64,000 bases of DNA from JAWKTV01 sp041398905 (GTDB lineage Bacteria > Planctomycetota > Planctomycetia > Planctomycetales > Planctomycetaceae), in assembly GCA_041398905.1 (NCBI GenBank), contig JAWKTV010000018.1, forward strand, positions 51,985 through 115,984, given 5' to 3'. The position numbers and the translations under genes were made by a program. Positions 25,978 to 33,838 of this stretch are shown in pieces. Numbering within the stretch: the first letter of the stretch is position 1; the number at the start of each line of letters is the position of its first letter. The notes beneath the pieces were generated by a model. It was not told the DNA's origin and did no database searches. It saw only the letters and a program-made list of their open reading frames with translations.

Positions 25978-26829
25978 GTGCAGCGCATTCTGATTCAGCT
26001 CGACACCGACCCACTCCCAAGCGTGTTCGATCGCGTCGTCGCGGTCGACGCCGGCGTTGATCAGCTCTTCAGTTACGGCGGGGTCACTCCCGACAACGTC
26101 GTGTCGCTGGTGCATGGTGCGATCTTCACCCGTGGACCGAAGGACCTGAAGAGCACCGCGATCTTCGTCGGAGGCAGCGACGTCATCGCCGGTGATCGTC
26201 TGGTCAAGACGATTCGTGACACGTTCTTCGGACCGATGCGGGTATCGGTGCTCGCGGACTCGAATGGCTCGAACACGACCGCCGCCGCCGCCGTGCGAGC
26301 GGCCAATCGTCACCTCGACCTTGCGAACTGCACCGCGCTGGTGCTGGGCGGGACCGGTCCCGTCGGGCAACGCGCGGCACGCATCCTCGCTCGTCAGGGG
26401 GCGACGGTCCGGGTCGCGTCGCGCTCGGTCGACCGGGCCGAGCAAACCTGCGCGGAACTGCGGAAGGACGTCCCCGAGGCGAAGCTGCTACCGGCCTCCT
26501 CCGATGGAAACGCGGCTGAGGAAACACTCCGCGGGGCCGATCTATTGATCGCGGCCGGCGCGGCCGGCGTGCAGTTCCTGACTCGCAATCAGTGGTCGGG
26601 AGCCAACGTCCAGGTCGCCATCGATCTGAACGCCGTCCCACCGATCGGATTGGAGGGCATTGCGGTGACCGACACCGCCCAGGAGCGGGACGGGGTCATC
26701 TGCTACGGGGCGATCGGGATCGGCGGTACGAAAATGAAGGTCCACAAGGCGGCTATTCAGCAGTTGTTCGAATCCAACGACCAAATCCTGCAGACCGAGG
26801 AAGTCTATTCCATCGCTCGGAACTTCTAA
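25978..26829 (+). CDS. mtdB: NAD(P)-dependent methylene-tetrahydromethanopterin dehydrogenase
   Basis: The 283-residue protein opens M-Q-R-I-L-I-Q-L-D-T-D-P-L-P-S-V-F-D, the family N-terminus, and has A-L-V-L-G-G-T-G-P-V-G at residues 119-129 as the nucleotide loop. ASRSVDRAEQTC gives the adjacent ribose region. It oxidises methylene-H4MPT to methenyl-H4MPT in formaldehyde oxidation. It may equally be an MtdA-type enzyme using methylene-tetrahydrofolate; I prefer MtdB because of the H4MPT setting in the window. The GTG at 25978 is chosen over the TTG at 25963 because the family domain begins there. Confidence 0.8.
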   Translation: MQRILIQLDTDPLPSVFDRVVAVDAGVDQLFSYGGVTPDNVVSLVHGAIFTRGPKDLKSTAIFVGGSDVIAGDRLVKTIRDTFFGPMRVSVLADSNGSNTTAAAAVRAANRHLDLANCTALVLGGTGPVGQRAARILARQGATVRVASRSVDRAEQTCAELRKDVPEAKLLPASSDGNAAEETLRGADLLIAAGAAGVQFLTRNQWSGANVQVAIDLNAVPPIGLEGIAVTDTAQERDGVICYGAIGIGGTKMKVHKAAIQQLFESNDQILQTEEVYSIARNF

Positions 26830-27062
26830 GCCGCGATTGACATGCCGGCTGTTGCCCAGGATGCCCGTCTTGCCTGGCCAGCCCTGTCTAACGCCTGTTG
26901 CTGGCTGGCCTTGGACATCGCGCACAAGGTCTGGACGTTGTCGGCGAGTTGCCCGTAGAATCACCGGAACGATTACCACGGAAATCGGGCGGGGCCAATG
27001 GTGGGTCGACCTCGGGTCTCCGCCGATTGTCTTTCGGGCTATCGACATCGAGGGAGTGTGCG

Positions 27063-28082
27063 ATGAGTTGGGCGTTGAGAATGCGGTTTGGCCACATCTG
27101 CTGGCTGGCATTGGCGATCGTCTTCGGGGCTGCTCGCTCCGGCGTCGCCGACGAACTCAACTGGGCGCAGAAGATGTTCTCCCAGCTCGACCACAATTTC
27201 GGCGTCGTGGCGAGCGGTGCGGAAGTGAGTCAACGAATCCAGATTCGAAATCTGTATAAAGAGACGGTGACGATCGCCAACGTCGGCACCTCGTGCGGCT
27301 GCACGAAGGCCGCAGTGTCCGCCAACAGCATCCCCAGCGGCGAGGCGATCTGGCTCACGGTGTCGATCGATACCGAGAACTTTCGCGGGCAGAAGGACAC
27401 GCACGTCGATGTCCGGGTGACGTTCGACAACGTCCACTTCAAAGATGTTCGGATCGCGATTCACACCTATATCCGCAAAGATGTCGTGATCGAGCCCGGC
27501 TCCGCCGACATTGGCACGGTCGGCATTGGCGCGGGGGGGCAACGGGAATTGACCATCAAGTACGCTGGCCGCGACAACTGGGCGATCCGCGAGATTCGCA
27601 CCGGCAGCAACCTTGTGAAAGCGGTCGCGGAAGAGACCTCGCGCGGCGGCGGGCGCGTCAACTACCGTATGACCGTGACTCTCGACCCGAATGCGCCGCA
27701 GGGGCCGTTTCGCGATCGGCTGACGATCGTCACCGACGACGCCAGCAACCCGTTCGTGCCGGTGAACGTCACCGCGAATGTCGAGCCGGACATCGTCGTT
27801 GCGACTCCATCGGTGGACCTGGGCCCGCTGTCTCCCGGCGTGGCGAAGACCTTCCGCGTGGTGGTACGGGGCCGTGAACCGTTCTCGATCGAGACGATCG
27901 AGTGCGACTCCGCCCGAGAGTGCTTTCGAGTGAAGCTGCCCAAGGATTCCAAGACGGTCCACGTTCTGCCAATCACCATCGATCCGCCTGCCGAGCCGGG
28001 ACCGCTTGAAGAAGCGTTCTCGATTCGGATCAATGGCCGCGACGAGCCGGTCCGCTTTCAGGCGGCAGGCAACATCAATTAG
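27063..28082 (+). CDS. DUF1573-type secreted protein
   Basis: The ATG at 27063 follows GGGAG and gives a signal peptide (HICWLALAIVFGAARSGVA). The core is a DUF1573 domain: F-S-Q-L-D-H-N-F-G-V-V-A-S-G, then Q-I-R-N-L-Y-K-E-T-V, and the conserved cysteine pair T-S-C-G-C-T-K. Two or more immunoglobulin-like domains follow (P-D-I-V-V-A-T-P-S-V-D-L-G-P-L as the next unit). DUF1573 proteins are abundant in planctomycetes and Bacteroidetes and are exported; the function is unknown, with the CGC motif a possible metal or redox site. It is followed by a DNA-repair gene in the same direction. Length 339 residues. Confidence 0.8.
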   Translation: MSWALRMRFGHICWLALAIVFGAARSGVADELNWAQKMFSQLDHNFGVVASGAEVSQRIQIRNLYKETVTIANVGTSCGCTKAAVSANSIPSGEAIWLTVSIDTENFRGQKDTHVDVRVTFDNVHFKDVRIAIHTYIRKDVVIEPGSADIGTVGIGAGGQRELTIKYAGRDNWAIREIRTGSNLVKAVAEETSRGGGRVNYRMTVTLDPNAPQGPFRDRLTIVTDDASNPFVPVNVTANVEPDIVVATPSVDLGPLSPGVAKTFRVVVRGREPFSIETIECDSARECFRVKLPKDSKTVHVLPITIDPPAEPGPLEEAFSIRINGRDEPVRFQAAGNIN

Positions 28083-28119
28083 CGCTCAGACCGCGCGGAT
28101 TCGCGAGACTCTCGACATC

Positions 28120-28728
28120 ATGCGACCAACTCCCCCTGACAGCGACAGCTTGGCGTCCCCCTGCGGGGTGGTGCTGATCGAGTCCCGGTTCGGGTGGGTG
28201 GGTCTGCTTGGCGACGAAGCCGGTGTGCGACGGGTCGTGATTGGCCATGCGAGCCGCGCGGACCTGCTGGACCAGCTGTTGCCGCGCTCGACCAACATCA
28301 CGGACCCCTTCGTGCCCGCGGCCCTCAAGGAAGCGGCCGACCGGATCGATCACTATCTCGGCGGCGAGCCGGTCGACCTCACGACCATCCCGCTGCACTT
28401 GCCGCGCTGTACTCCCTTTCAACAACAGGTGGTCGCGCAGCTCAGGCAGGTTGGCTATGGCGAAACGCTCTCCTATGGGGAGTTGGCCGCGCGGGCGGGT
28501 CGCCCGCGTGCAGCCCGGGCCGTAGGAACAGTAATGTCGTCCAATCCGCTCCCGCTATTGATTCCGTGTCATCGGGTGGTTGGAGCCGGCGGTCAGCTGG
28601 GAGGCTTCTCAGCACCGACGGGCATCGCCCTCAAGCGACAGCTTCTGGAGATGGAGCAGTGCCAGCGGCCGTCGGCTGCGACGGATCTCGTCGTGGGCCG
28701 CTACAGCACGATGACCGCTGCGACGTGA
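28120..28728 (+). CDS. ogt: Methylated-DNA--protein-cysteine methyltransferase
   Basis: The 202-residue protein has the MGMT active-site motif I-P-C-H-R-V-V (Cys150). It is preceded by the F-Q-Q-Q-V helix, the DNA-recognition Y-G-E-L-A-A-R-A-G helix-turn and the S-N-P motif. It transfers the alkyl group of O6-alkylguanine to its own cysteine in a suicide reaction. It lacks the Ada N-terminal zinc domain, so it is the Ogt type. The start ATG at 28120 is set by the domain length. It begins 38 bases after the DUF1573 stop and ends 9 bases before the glycosyltransferase start, so it may be co-transcribed. Confidence 0.9.
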   Translation: MRPTPPDSDSLASPCGVVLIESRFGWVGLLGDEAGVRRVVIGHASRADLLDQLLPRSTNITDPFVPAALKEAADRIDHYLGGEPVDLTTIPLHLPRCTPFQQQVVAQLRQVGYGETLSYGELAARAGRPRAARAVGTVMSSNPLPLLIPCHRVVGAGGQLGGFSAPTGIALKRQLLEMEQCQRPSAATDLVVGRYSTMTAAT

Positions 28729-28736
28729 CCCCTTCG

Positions 28737-30422
28737 ATGCAGCCATCCGCGGTCCCCATGTCATCCGCATCGTACTGGTCGGTGATCGCGCTGCTGATCG
28801 CCGTGCATGTTGGGCTGGGTTTGCACACCGTCGTCAGCAAGTCCGTCACGCACGATGAAATCTGGCACCTGCCGGTCGGCATCCTCAACCTCACCACCGG
28901 GACGTTCGCTCACGACGACCTGAACCCGCCGCTCACCCGCATGTGGGCCGCCCTGCCTGCCGTGCTGTGTGGCGTGCGTGCCGAGGAAGGTCGGGACGCG
29001 ACCGACGTCGCACTCAAGTTCGTTCTCGGTCATCCGGACCACCAGCGGTGGTACGTGTGGGGGCGAGCGATGAACCTGCTGCTGTCGGCGGCGACCGCCA
29101 TCATCCTCGCACAGTGGGCTCGACGCTGGCTGGGAGACGCCGCTGCGCTGCTCGCGGTGGGCCTGTACTGCGCGGATCCCAACGTTCTCGCACATGCCAG
29201 CCTCGTTACTCCCGACACCGGCCTCACGCTTGGCTTCACCGCGACCCTTTGGCTGCTCGATCGCTGGCTGGAGGATCGCTCATGGAAGCTGGCATGGTTA
29301 CTGGGCGGCGTGCTCGGACTGGCTCAGGCGACCAAGTTCACGGCACTGCTCCTGTTTCCCGTGGTGATTGCCCTCTGGGGACTCAGGCTGTTCGGTCGCC
29401 GGTTCGCCACTCGCGAGACGGCCGGTGGCCGCTGGCAGTTGCCCGTCGTACTCGTCGTCAGTCTGGTCCCCTGGAACATTGCATACCTATGTCAGGGGAC
29501 CGGGGGATCGCTCGCGGGCTATCAGCCACAGAGTCAATCGCTGCGCACCGTTCGCGATCTCGCCGGGCCGCTGGCGAAGCTCCCGCTTCCACTTCCGGCG
29601 GACTTTGTCCGCGGAGTCGATCGTCAGCGAGCCGTCATGGAACAGCCGCACCCGGCCTATCTCGACGGCGTCTGGCGCATCACCGGCTTTCGCGATTACT
29701 ACCTGCGCACGCTGCAGTACAAGCTGCCGCACCTCACGCAGGTGTTGCTCGCGTGCGGATTGCTGGCGTGGTGCGCGCGACCATCGATCCCGCACCGCAT
29801 CCGCAGACTGCTGCTACTGCTGGTGCCAGCCGGATTGCTCCTGGGTGTGGCCTCGTTCTCACCAATGCAGTTGGGAGTGCGCTACGTTCTGCCCGTTCTG
29901 CCGCCACTGCTGTTGCTGGCCGCAGCGGCGATCCGGTGGCAAGCAGCGGGGAGTCGGCCGCAGGGGCTGACTCTGTGCGTTCTGCTGCTGGGTACCGGCT
30001 GGAGCCTCCGCCATCACCCCGATCATCTCGCGTACTTCAACGAAGCCGCCGGGGGGCCGATGGGTGGTCGCCACCATCTGCTCGACTCGAACCTTGATTG
30101 GGGACAGGATCTCGGTCTGGTTCGCGAGTTCATGAACTCGCGGGACATTGAAACAATCCACCTCGTGTACTTCGGCACGCTTCCCGCCGAGACGCAGGGA
30201 ATCAGGTACACCTTGCCGCCGGGCTGGAAGCCAACCGCCGGCTGGCATGCCATCAGCGTGAACTACGTGATGGGTCGACCACACCTGCTCCGCGAGCCAG
30301 ACGGAACGAGCCGGGCGGCGGACCTGGGAGAGTACTCCTGGTGCCGTCAGTTTGAACCGGTCACGAACCTCGGCGGGTCGATTGATGTCTATCACATCCC
30401 CGAAGCAGCGGCTGCCCCTTAG
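28737..30422 (+). CDS. Family 39-type membrane glycosyltransferase (ArnT-like)
   Basis: The 561-residue product has about ten to twelve TM helices. The first loop has the D-E-I-W-H-L-P motif of GT39/GT83-type polyisoprenyl-phosphate-dependent glycosyltransferases (T-H-D-E at about residues 38-41). Further helices (LNPPLTRMWAALPAV, FTALLLFPVVIALWGL, LGVRYVLPVLPPLLLLAAAAI) and a C-terminal exported part follow. Such proteins transfer sugars from lipid carriers to lipids or proteins in the periplasm. The acceptor is unknown. ATG 28737 is preferred; the frame's long upstream extension to 28194 overlaps the ogt gene and is not coding. Confidence 0.8.
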   Translation: MQPSAVPMSSASYWSVIALLIAVHVGLGLHTVVSKSVTHDEIWHLPVGILNLTTGTFAHDDLNPPLTRMWAALPAVLCGVRAEEGRDATDVALKFVLGHPDHQRWYVWGRAMNLLLSAATAIILAQWARRWLGDAAALLAVGLYCADPNVLAHASLVTPDTGLTLGFTATLWLLDRWLEDRSWKLAWLLGGVLGLAQATKFTALLLFPVVIALWGLRLFGRRFATRETAGGRWQLPVVLVVSLVPWNIAYLCQGTGGSLAGYQPQSQSLRTVRDLAGPLAKLPLPLPADFVRGVDRQRAVMEQPHPAYLDGVWRITGFRDYYLRTLQYKLPHLTQVLLACGLLAWCARPSIPHRIRRLLLLLVPAGLLLGVASFSPMQLGVRYVLPVLPPLLLLAAAAIRWQAAGSRPQGLTLCVLLLGTGWSLRHHPDHLAYFNEAAGGPMGGRHHLLDSNLDWGQDLGLVREFMNSRDIETIHLVYFGTLPAETQGIRYTLPPGWKPTAGWHAISVNYVMGRPHLLREPDGTSRAADLGEYSWCRQFEPVTNLGGSIDVYHIPEAAAAP

Positions 30423-30437
30423 TCGCTGTTCGCGCCA

Positions 30438-31466
30438 TCAGTCCAGCGTCACCACGGCCTTGATGACTCCCGACGCGGGGTCGACCCATTGTGGGAACAC
30501 CGTCGGCACTTCGTCGAACGTCGCGTGGTGCGTGATCCAGGGCCGCGTGTCGATCTGGCCACTGGCGATCAGCTCGATGATTCGCGTGAAGTCGCGTGAC
30601 AGCGCATTCCGGCTCGCCATGATCGTCAGTTCGCGGCGATGCAGCAGCGGAGCATGGGGGAACTGCAGGTCCTGCTGCGTGATGCCGACGTAGACCACCC
30701 GCCCCGCGAACGCGGCGAACTCGAACGCCCGCACCATCGAACGATTGTTCCCCGTGGCGTCAATCACCACGTCCGCGAGTTGTCCGCCGGTCAGTTGCGA
30801 GACGGCATCAACGTCGGACGCTTCGCCGGTGATCAGCACGGTATCAGGAACGTGCAGTCGCTCACGCACAAACGCCAGCCGACTCTCGGCGATGTCCGCG
30901 ACGATCGGCCGGGCACCGGAGAGCTTCACGAACTCGAGCGCCGATAGACCGATCGGACCTGCGCCGATGATGAGCACGTTTTCGCCCGCTTTCGGGGCGG
31001 CGCGGTCGACCGCGTGGCAGCCGATTGCCAGCGTCTCGACGAGCGCGCACTGATCCGGCATGAGGCCGTTCGCAGGATGCAGCTTACGGGACGGCAGGTT
31101 GATCCGGCTGGTCAGCCCGCCATCGCACATCACGCCGAGCGTCTTGTGATGCTCGCAACAGTTGGTGAAGCCGCGGCGACAAGAGTAGCACTGCTGGCAA
31201 TTGAGATACGGTTCGACCGAACAGAGCTGCCCGGGCGCAAGCTGCGTGACCCCCGCCCCGACGCTGATGACCTCGACCCCCAACTCGTGCCCGGGGATGC
31301 GGGGATACGAGAAGAACGGCATCTTGCCGAGGTAGCCGCCGATGTCGGTGCCGCAGATACCGACCCGCAGCACCCGCACCTGCGCCTCACCCGGCCCGGG
31401 GGCGGTGGGTTCGTCGATGTCAATCGACTTCCAGACTTTTGGCTGTTCGAGCTGCAGTGCTTGCAT
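30438..31466 (-). CDS. Zinc-containing alcohol/polyol dehydrogenase (MDR superfamily)
   Basis: The 342-residue protein has V-G-I-C-G-T-D (catalytic Zn cysteine), the P-G-H-E-L-G motif, and the four-cysteine structural lobe C-Q-Q-C-Y-S-C...C-C. The nucleotide loop is I-G-A-G-P-I-G. The layout is that of medium-chain sugar/polyol dehydrogenases such as L-threonine, L-iditol or L-galactonate dehydrogenases. It is the last gene of a three-gene minus operon, after an L-galactose/L-fucose dehydrogenase-like gene with a 51-base gap. It may therefore oxidise a keto-acid or sugar acid intermediate of that pathway, for example a deoxy-fuconate; this is inference from context. Confidence 0.8.
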   Translation of the reverse strand: MQALQLEQPKVWKSIDIDEPTAPGPGEAQVRVLRVGICGTDIGGYLGKMPFFSYPRIPGHELGVEVISVGAGVTQLAPGQLCSVEPYLNCQQCYSCRRGFTNCCEHHKTLGVMCDGGLTSRINLPSRKLHPANGLMPDQCALVETLAIGCHAVDRAAPKAGENVLIIGAGPIGLSALEFVKLSGARPIVADIAESRLAFVRERLHVPDTVLITGEASDVDAVSQLTGGQLADVVIDATGNNRSMVRAFEFAAFAGRVVYVGITQQDLQFPHAPLLHRRELTIMASRNALSRDFTRIIELIASGQIDTRPWITHHATFDEVPTVFPQWVDPASGVIKAVVTLD

Positions 31467-31517
31467 GGGGGTCGGTGCGGTGAAACGAGGCTGCGTCGCT
31501 GTTGTTGAGGTGGCTTC

Positions 31518-32450
31518 TCAGTTGTTTTCCGGCAGGCCTTCAACGTGACCGATGTTGTGGACCGGGTTGAAGATCGCCCGCACGTCGGTCAGCAGCGACT
31601 CGTCGATCGGCTGTGCGAGCCAGTCGACCCATTTGCGGATGTTCGCGGGGTTCGCGCTGCCCGCGATGGTGGTGGCGATGTCGGGATGCGCGCAGGAGAA
31701 CTGCACCGCGAGCTGGGCGATATCGACGCCGTGCTGTTCGCAATGGGCCGCAGCGCGGCAGGCCGCCTCCTTCACTGCTTCCGGCTCCTTGAGCCACGGC
31801 GGCAGCGGAGCGTTCGTCAGCAGTCGCGCGGAGAACGGTCCGGCGTTCATCGCGCCGACGTTCCGCTCCTTCAGCAGCGGCAGCGTCTCGTCAGCGAAGC
31901 GGGTGTTCTGCAATGTGTACTGGTTGTACGACAACACGCAGTCAAGGTCCGTCTGACCGAGGACGAAGCGGAAGATCTTCTGGGGGTATCCGCTGATGCC
32001 GAGGTAGCGCACCTTGCCCGCCGCCTGCGCCTTCCGCAGCGCGGGGATCGTTTCGTCGACGACCTGCTGCATGTCGACGAACTCGATGTCGTGGCACAAG
32101 ACGATGTCGAAATGGTCGGTGCCGAGGCGATGCAGGCTGACGTCAATGCTCTCGGCGACGCGCTTCGCGCTGAAGTCGAAATGCTTAAGGTCGTACCGGC
32201 CGAGCTTGGTGCAGAGCATGTAACTTTCGCGCGGCACCCCGCGCAGTGCGATACCGAGCAGCACCTCACTCATACCTCGGCCGTAAAACGGTGAGGTGTC
32301 AATGAAGTTCAGGCCGCAGTCGAGCGCGGTGCGGACGCTCTGGAGCGCTTCGTCGAGCTGCACGCTGCGGAACTCTTGACCAAGTGAGGAGGCTCCGAAG
32401 CTGAGGACCGGCAGCCGCAGGTCGGTGCTGCCAAGTGGGCGAGTTTGCAT
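31518..32450 (-). CDS. Aldo/keto reductase, L-galactose/L-fucose 1-dehydrogenase-like
   Basis: The 310-residue protein is a TIM-barrel aldo/keto reductase: F-I-D-T-S-P-F-Y-G with the catalytic Asp and Tyr, C-T-K-L-G-R-Y with the Lys, and L-C-H-D-I-E-F with the His of the tetrad. The N-terminal R-P-L-G-S-T-D-L and the long C-H-D-I-E-F region match L-galactose and L-fucose dehydrogenase-type members, which oxidise the sugar at C1. L-fucose is 6-deoxy-L-galactose, and an L-fuconate dehydratase-like gene is at 62.4 kb. The gene is 25 bases downstream of the uxaE-like gene in the same operon. Confidence 0.8.
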   Translation of the reverse strand: MQTRPLGSTDLRLPVLSFGASSLGQEFRSVQLDEALQSVRTALDCGLNFIDTSPFYGRGMSEVLLGIALRGVPRESYMLCTKLGRYDLKHFDFSAKRVAESIDVSLHRLGTDHFDIVLCHDIEFVDMQQVVDETIPALRKAQAAGKVRYLGISGYPQKIFRFVLGQTDLDCVLSYNQYTLQNTRFADETLPLLKERNVGAMNAGPFSARLLTNAPLPPWLKEPEAVKEAACRAAAHCEQHGVDIAQLAVQFSCAHPDIATTIAGSANPANIRKWVDWLAQPIDESLLTDVRAIFNPVHNIGHVEGLPENN

Positions 32451-32475
32451 TGGCGATGTTTTGGTATGTGGATGT

Positions 32476-33726
32476 CTACCCGACGAACAGCGGCCTGAGG
32501 TGCCGGCCGTAGATGTTCTCCGTCACCTGCTCACCAACGATACCGGCGTTGGCTTCGAGGAGGTTCGTGTACCGGGTGCCGGCCTGCGCCGCGACTTTGA
32601 ACGAGACGTGCAGAAGCTGGCGGGCATGCGGGTTGAAGGCCGGATGATTCGGAATGTGCCGCAGGCAACTGGCGAACTCGGGTCCGCTCCAGCGATGGAC
32701 GTCCTCGACTGTTGGCAGCCGGCGGCGGTCGATGTCGATGACGCTGGCGTAGGGGGCGCACAACTCGTCGACGTGCTCCAGGGCGTAGGCGTAGATCTCC
32801 CTGGCGAGCGCGAGTCCGTCGCCGCCCGCTTCACACAGGCCGATCAGCTCTTCCAGCCAGGTGGTGCCCGCGGTCTTCAAATGCACCCCCGCACCGGTCC
32901 GCGCGAGCGCCCGGCGGATGATGGGGTACAGGCTGAACTTGTCGCTGCCGCTATGGACGCTGAGCTTCAGGTTTGCGGGCAGGCCGTAAGCTTTGACGGC
33001 GTGGGCGATCACCGCGAGGTCGTCGTTGAACTCGCGTTCGAACTGCGGCAGGTCGCCCACATAGTCGACCCCCTTGTTGAAGCGGCCGGTGAACTTGGGA
33101 GCGATGGTTTGCAGCGGCAACTCTTCATCGGCGAGGGCGGTGAGGATGATGAGCAGTTCGGGCGGCGTTTGCGGCTTGTCGGTCTCGTCCATTGAGACCT
33201 CCGCGATGAAGTTGCCCGCTCCTTTGCAGTCGGCGATATGACGGTAGATTTCCCCTGCCTGCTGCACGGCCCGGAGATACTGACCCGCGACGCGGGCGAC
33301 GTCCTGTCGAGTGATGGTCAGCGGCTCGGCAAGGCCATCGAGGGTCAGCGTGCCGATCAGCTCCGGATGCCGGGCGATCAGCGCGTCGACATCGGCTGGC
33401 GACGCCGGTTGGCCGATCGAGTCGGCGACGTCGATGGTGAAGAAATCGGAGCAGTCGAGGAACGGCTCGACGGTCTTCAGTTGGATGTGATCGGCGTCGA
33501 CATGCCAGTCACCCTCCCAACCGAGTTCGCTCACCGCCCGCAGGGCCGCGTCGCGTACCGACACCGGCTGCGAGCCGATGAAAGTGTGTTCGCGGTTGGA
33601 CTTGTTCCAGACCGGCGCGACGTCGATGCCGTCGGCTTTGATTCGCTGAAACGCCTTAAGCTGCGCCGCCGCCTGATGGGCGAAACGATCGCCGACGCCG
33701 AACGAAAACCGCTGCAATATCCGCAT
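32476..33726 (-). CDS. uxaE: Tagaturonate/uronate epimerase (UxaE) family protein
   Basis: The 416-residue protein carries features I associate with the UxaE family. A basic N-terminus with FGVGDRF is followed by W-H-V-D-A-D-H-I-Q-L, the F-T-G-R-F-N-K-G-V-D-Y segment and L-K-L-S-V-H-S-G-S-D-K-F-S-L-Y-P, with likely metal or substrate histidines. Members interconvert tagaturonate and fructuronate, which joins galacturonate to the glucuronate route, although paralogues may act on other keto-acids. It is the first gene of the operon, with the AKR and the zinc dehydrogenase after it. No isomerase or sugar-acid dehydratase is adjacent. Confidence 0.65.
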   Translation of the reverse strand: MRILQRFSFGVGDRFAHQAAAQLKAFQRIKADGIDVAPVWNKSNREHTFIGSQPVSVRDAALRAVSELGWEGDWHVDADHIQLKTVEPFLDCSDFFTIDVADSIGQPASPADVDALIARHPELIGTLTLDGLAEPLTITRQDVARVAGQYLRAVQQAGEIYRHIADCKGAGNFIAEVSMDETDKPQTPPELLIILTALADEELPLQTIAPKFTGRFNKGVDYVGDLPQFEREFNDDLAVIAHAVKAYGLPANLKLSVHSGSDKFSLYPIIRRALARTGAGVHLKTAGTTWLEELIGLCEAGGDGLALAREIYAYALEHVDELCAPYASVIDIDRRRLPTVEDVHRWSGPEFASCLRHIPNHPAFNPHARQLLHVSFKVAAQAGTRYTNLLEANAGIVGEQVTENIYGRHLRPLFVG

Positions 33727-33838
33727 GACCGATCCTGTCGTGGTGATGGACGCGCCAGGATTATTGCGGGAATGGCGAACGATCGGTAGGGAGCGTCACA
33801 GCGGTCCCTGCCGATCAGATCGATTCGCCTGCGGATCG

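Noticed and set aside
28194..28736. N-terminal extension of the glycosyltransferase ORF
   Set aside because: It overlaps the ogt gene in another frame and lacks protein-like composition; ATG 28737 precedes the first TM helix.
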